Origin: an uncultured Pirellula sp.
GTDB lineage: Bacteria > Planctomycetota > Planctomycetia > Pirellulales > Pirellulaceae
DNA: 64,000 bases
NCBI GenBank assembly: GCA_903892355.1
Contig: CAITIE010000135.1
Location: forward strand, 37,196-101,195
Direction: 5' to 3'
Every line of letters begins with the position of its first letter. The stretch's first letter is position 1. A model generated the notes under the pieces. It saw only the letters and a program-made list of their open reading frames with translations. It did no database searches and had not been told where the DNA came from. Both the position numbers and the translations under genes were made by a program. Of the stretch, positions 60,189 through 64,000 are shown in pieces.

Positions 60189-61141
60189 AACAACCCAACG
60201 AACCAAAACTGGATGAATGCTTGGCTGGATTTGTCCTCGGAGAACTTACCGTAGATGAGTTTTCGGGTCATAGCGAATCACTCACCACAGACGACTCTCA
60301 GATGCTGATTGAACTGGAAAGGATTGCATCTACGATGGGGCTAGCATCCATCGTTCCCAATGAGCCGATGCCCGATTCACTCCGACGTTCAGTTACCCAA
60401 GTAGCCAGATCTTATGTTGCCGGGATGAATGCGGGGCATCGTGCCATTGTTGCGTCAGACACTAGGAATCAACCGGGGCGACTTCGTGAATCCATCGCAT
60501 GGCTAGCGTGCTTAGCCGCAACCATCCTTGCAATTGCCTTCTGGCAGAAATCGAGCCGCGATCCCGACCTATCGGTGAAAACACCTCTAACGCGGGAATC
60601 ACTGCTTGCGAGTGCATCCGACGTAATCCAAACACAATGGACGGAAGGAAAAACTCCATTAGAAAACGAAGTGTCCGGCGATGTCATTTGGAGCAATTCC
60701 GTGCAGCGTGGGTTCATGCGATTTGTAGGTATGCCTATCAACGATCCGACCATCGAACAATACCAACTTTGGATTATCGATCCATCGAGAGACGACGAAC
60801 CCATCGATGGCGGAGTGTTCGATATCACCACCACAGGGGAAGCGATTGTCCCTATCCAAGCGAAGCTGACTGTCGACCGTCCAACCGCTTTTGCGGTCAC
60901 CATCGAGAAGCCAGGCGGAGTTGTGGTATCAACGCAAGAGCGATTGCCATTGATCGCTCCGGTGAAGCTTGAAAGAAAGAAGCAATGGACATTACATAAA
61001 GTTGAATCGCCACATCCAACTTCTTTTGTTTGCCGTGCCAGAACTTTTCGCGAACCTTGCATCCGAAATCTTAGCCGCTACGAAACTTTCGTTGGTGACG
61101 CGTTGTACTATTGCCGCGAGGCCACCGTGGCATACGCTTGA
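60185..61141 (+). CDS. Anti-sigma factor with RskA-like C-terminal domain
   Basis: ATGA overlap with the sigma gene; ECLAGFVLGELTVDEF N-terminus; TM IAWLACLAATILAIAFW; RGFMRFVGMPINDPTIEQYQLWIIDPSRDDEPIDGGVFDITTTGEAIVPIQAKLTVDRPTAFAVTIEKPGGVVVST (RskA pattern). Confidence 0.87.
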   Translation: MKQPNEPKLDECLAGFVLGELTVDEFSGHSESLTTDDSQMLIELERIASTMGLASIVPNEPMPDSLRRSVTQVARSYVAGMNAGHRAIVASDTRNQPGRLRESIAWLACLAATILAIAFWQKSSRDPDLSVKTPLTRESLLASASDVIQTQWTEGKTPLENEVSGDVIWSNSVQRGFMRFVGMPINDPTIEQYQLWIIDPSRDDEPIDGGVFDITTTGEAIVPIQAKLTVDRPTAFAVTIEKPGGVVVSTQERLPLIAPVKLERKKQWTLHKVESPHPTSFVCRARTFREPCIRNLSRYETFVGDALYYCREATVAYA

Positions 61142-61168
61142 GATTGATTTGGAGTTAGAACACAGGGG

Positions 61169-63211
61169 TTGAAGTTAATGAGATACATGCTGCTTTTGAG
61201 TCTAGCGATCCTTGCCTTAGACACGCATGCAATCGACGGTAACGCTGCGGATACTCGTTCCACAGAGCGTTTACTCTCAGACGAGATTACCAATAGCATA
61301 GGCATGAAACTAGTACTCATTCCCCGAGGAACTTTTGCTATGGGATCCCCCGCGAACCAGCGGGATTCCGATTTGGACGAACGGCAACATCAGGTAACGA
61401 TCGGTCGGGACTACTACATTGGTGCTTACGAATGTACCCAGGCGCAGTACGAGAGAGTCATGGGTAGTAATCCCAGTCAATTCCAGACAAAACGTGTGGG
61501 TGAAGACAGTTCGGATTATCCCGTTGAGCAATTGTCTTGGGAGGAGGCAAATCAGTTCTGCAAACGTTTGTCCGATCTCCCCGAGGAAAAAGCCGCTGGT
61601 CGGGTTTACAGATTACCAACCGAGGCGGAATGGGAGTACGCTTGTCGGGCTTGCAGTACAGCCGATTATTGCTTTGGAAACGGGTCCAAAGAACTAACTG
61701 ATTACGCATGGTATCAAGCAAATAGTGATGACCGAACGCATCCCGTAGGAAAGAAGACGCCAAACTCTTGGGGGCTCTACGACATGCACGGCAACGCTTG
61801 GGAGTGGTGCGAGGACTGGTATGGGAATTATCCCGCAAGACCCACCATAGATAACTCAGGCCCCAAGACCGGATCCGATCGAGTTTATCGGGGCGGAAGC
61901 TGGAACTATGCGCCAGCTTATTCCCGATCGGCGAATCGAACGGCAACCTCGCCTTCCTTCAAGGGATTCGATTTCTTGAGTATCAGCTTTCGTGTCGCGA
62001 TGTCCATCAGTAAAGTCGAAGACAAAACAACGACTCGGGAGATTGAGCTGACCTGTATCGACGATGCGGTCATTCACTCCGCTACCTTCCAAAGCAATAC
62101 GCAGCATCTCGTATCCAATCGCCAAGGCATCTTTGCAGCATTCGTTAAATCGCGCAACGAGGACTACACAGCTCAGAATTGGCGGCTGGTTCGAAGTACC
62201 GACAACGGACGCAGCTTCACTGTCATCGCCGAGGGAGTTGCTGCGACGAATCCTCCCGTGCTCGAAACCGATGAATCCGACAACCTCTACCTATGTCGTG
62301 TCGATTGGAAAAACAACAAATCGTTCATCGATGTTTTTTATTCGAGCGATGATTTCAAGTCAGCACGCACTCTTGAACTCCCAGGGGTATCTGGCGGCAA
62401 ATTCGCTATGGGACTGGATCGATCACGTCGTAATCTATGCTTCATGACGTTGGATGGCGTCCTGCATCGCGTGTCCGTTGACGGCCAAACGAAGGCTCCA
62501 ATCAAGCTGTTGGCGGATGGCGAACAAGCGGTACTTCAGTATCCATCCTTCCATTTTGATGAACGCAACGATCTCTATCTCTGCTGGACGACGGTCGCCC
62601 ATGGAAAATATCTCTACCGTGATATACACGTTGCTCGGTCTACCGACGGTGGTGACAACTGGGAAACTCTTTCGGGCCAACCCTTGATCGTGCCGTTTGC
62701 ATCTGACGATGGTGGATCTGCAGATCTGATCTCTTTAAAAAGTGAATTCGATGTGACGACTTGGCTCGCGAACGCACTACCTCGATTTGGCAAGTTGCAT
62801 GCCATTTATGAGACGCAATCAGTGCCACGGCGTTACAACTACGTACGAATGAATACGGTACGAGGTGAGATCGACTTGCGAATAGCTCCTGCTTTTGGTG
62901 GTAGTAGCCTGAGGCTACAAGGTCTCGACGGTGGTTTAGCATCGCAGGCTGGCAATCCTGATGCCTCTATTTTCTGTGTTGTAAGGGATGCAACCCGCGC
63001 TCGAATTGCCTGCGTCAGGAGCGACGATCAAGGAGCCAGCTGGAGAGATTGGGCCGTAAGCCCTGATGTCGTCAGTCCGTATGCAGTTGGAACCTGCCGT
63101 GAGATCTCAGCGAAGGATGAAGTCCTTGGGCTGTTTACAGACGCCATCGAACCGAACAACGATAATTTCGGCAAATCCAAACTCTACTTTTTCAGAATTC
63201 CCACTAAGTAG
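61169..63211 (+). CDS. FGE/SUMF1-domain protein fused to BNR/sialidase-like beta-propeller region
   Basis: NSIGMKLVLIPRGTFAMGSPANQRDSDLDERQHQVTIGRDYYIGAYECTQAQYERVMGSNPS; YRLPTEAEWEYACRAC; WGLYDMHGNAWEWCEDWYGNY; VYRGGSWNY; then RSTDNGRSF, VFYSSDDFKS, ARSTDGGDNWETL, RSDDQGASWRDW. Confidence 0.87.
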   Translation: MKLMRYMLLLSLAILALDTHAIDGNAADTRSTERLLSDEITNSIGMKLVLIPRGTFAMGSPANQRDSDLDERQHQVTIGRDYYIGAYECTQAQYERVMGSNPSQFQTKRVGEDSSDYPVEQLSWEEANQFCKRLSDLPEEKAAGRVYRLPTEAEWEYACRACSTADYCFGNGSKELTDYAWYQANSDDRTHPVGKKTPNSWGLYDMHGNAWEWCEDWYGNYPARPTIDNSGPKTGSDRVYRGGSWNYAPAYSRSANRTATSPSFKGFDFLSISFRVAMSISKVEDKTTTREIELTCIDDAVIHSATFQSNTQHLVSNRQGIFAAFVKSRNEDYTAQNWRLVRSTDNGRSFTVIAEGVAATNPPVLETDESDNLYLCRVDWKNNKSFIDVFYSSDDFKSARTLELPGVSGGKFAMGLDRSRRNLCFMTLDGVLHRVSVDGQTKAPIKLLADGEQAVLQYPSFHFDERNDLYLCWTTVAHGKYLYRDIHVARSTDGGDNWETLSGQPLIVPFASDDGGSADLISLKSEFDVTTWLANALPRFGKLHAIYETQSVPRRYNYVRMNTVRGEIDLRIAPAFGGSSLRLQGLDGGLASQAGNPDASIFCVVRDATRARIACVRSDDQGASWRDWAVSPDVVSPYAVGTCREISAKDEVLGLFTDAIEPNNDNFGKSKLYFFRIPTK

Positions 63212-63401
63212 TTACCCGAAGCGTAACTCACCAGGGTCATGTGTTGGAACTTTGCTCCCACGCCAAAAACCCTAATTTGGATTTCCAGAAAAGTCCAAAG
63301 GCAGAGCCGATCTAAAGTGTTGATTTTTTCCCCGAATGGACCCAAGGGAGTACATGCTCCGAGCGATTTCCTCTCGAACCTACTGGCTCGCTTTGCTCGG
63401 A

Positions 63402-63842
63402 CTAGCCACCGAGCCAACTCCTATTTTGCCACTGAGCTTCAAATCGCCCCTTGAGAGGAATCGCGTTCTCTGTCACAAACTCGAATTCGCCAAGGATGGG
63501 TTGATCACTATTCACCTGACTGAAGCGAACCCAACCTTGGACGTTTTGACGAGGTTGTTTTTTCCAGTCAATCGCCCTTGGAGATACGAGATCCGAGTAA
63601 TAAATCGCCGCCCCGATTTTCATGGTCTCATCCGGAAAAACAAACTTCGTTTTCGATTCCCCAGGCTCCTTCCAGATTCTTACGTTGATCCAAGAATCAG
63701 GCCTGCCTCCATTTTTTTCAACAGAAATCCGAACGAATCTGTGTGCCATTGAAAGCAGGTGATCAGTAACCCCACCGCGGCAACAGTCGCGACATAGAAA
63801 CAATTAAACGAGCGATTTGGAACGGAGTTTGGATTTGACATT
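63402..63842 (-). pseudogene. Possible frameshifted small membrane-anchored protein gene
   Basis: Frame A has a well-placed start and TM (MSNPNSVPNRSFNCFYVATVAAVGLLITCFQ, preceded by AAGGA); frame B carries the soluble part (HRFVRISVEKNGGRPDSWINVRIWKEPGESKTKFVFPDETMKIGAAIYYSDL...). A separate start MAHRF in frame B is an alternative. Confidence 0.35.
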
Positions 63843-63941
63843 TGGTATCCTTGAGAAAGGCACTCGCTAAACTGTCTTGCCTCTCTAGGAATTGGATCTG
63901 CCGTTGGATAGGTTAACATAACCTGATTCCTGGAGATTTCG

Positions 63942-64000
63942 ATGACCAAATCACGTAGAAAATTCACTGCCGAGCAGAAGGCCGCGATCGTTCGAAGGCA
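63942..64000 (+). mobile_element. Start of an IS3-like transposase ORF (OrfA), truncated by window edge
   Basis: MTKSRRKFTAEQKAAIVRR matches the N-terminus of IS3/IS911-type OrfA proteins. Confidence 0.75.

Overview
Bacterial chromosomal window that looks planctomycetal (Pirellulaceae-like). Markers are DUF1549/DUF1553 (PSCyt/PSD1) with DUF1501 proteins, an LExR-type extracellular protein with cadherin and dockerin domains, an FGE/SUMF1-like protein, and many long, loosely packed secreted-protein genes. From left to right: (i) an acyl-CoA/propionyl-CoA catabolic island (acyl-CoA dehydrogenase, enoyl-CoA hydratases, acyl-CoA ligase, AtuA-like protein, carboxyltransferase, PrpD-, PrpB- and PrpC-like); (ii) a giant matrixin-like/cadherin/dockerin protein and a sialate O-acetylesterase; (iii) DUF1501 coupled to a degenerate shikimate-dehydrogenase-like protein; (iv) EF-P plus an exported PIMT fusion; (v) FliW, a flippase, an NMT1-like lipoprotein, Tgt and a DadA-like oxidoreductase; (vi) a three-gene nucleotide-sugar cassette ending in a 1122-aa GHMP-kinase + UDPGP-type pyrophosphorylase fusion; (vii) a tandem glycine riboswitch in front of gcvP; (viii) flgC-fliE-fliF; (ix) a HemW/HemN-like radical SAM gene translationally coupled to an exported DSP-phosphatase + cytochrome c'-like fusion; (x) a PSCyt/DUF1501 pair; (xi) a FAS1 protein next to SigK/RskA-like genes; (xii) an FGE/BNR fusion and the start of a transposase at the right edge. 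The best candidates for undescribed biology are the nucleotide-sugar cassette (33.1-38.4 kb) and the radical SAM / phosphatase-cytochrome pair (45.6-47.9 kb). No rRNA, tRNA or CRISPR was recognised. All family calls come from reading motifs by eye; no database search was run.
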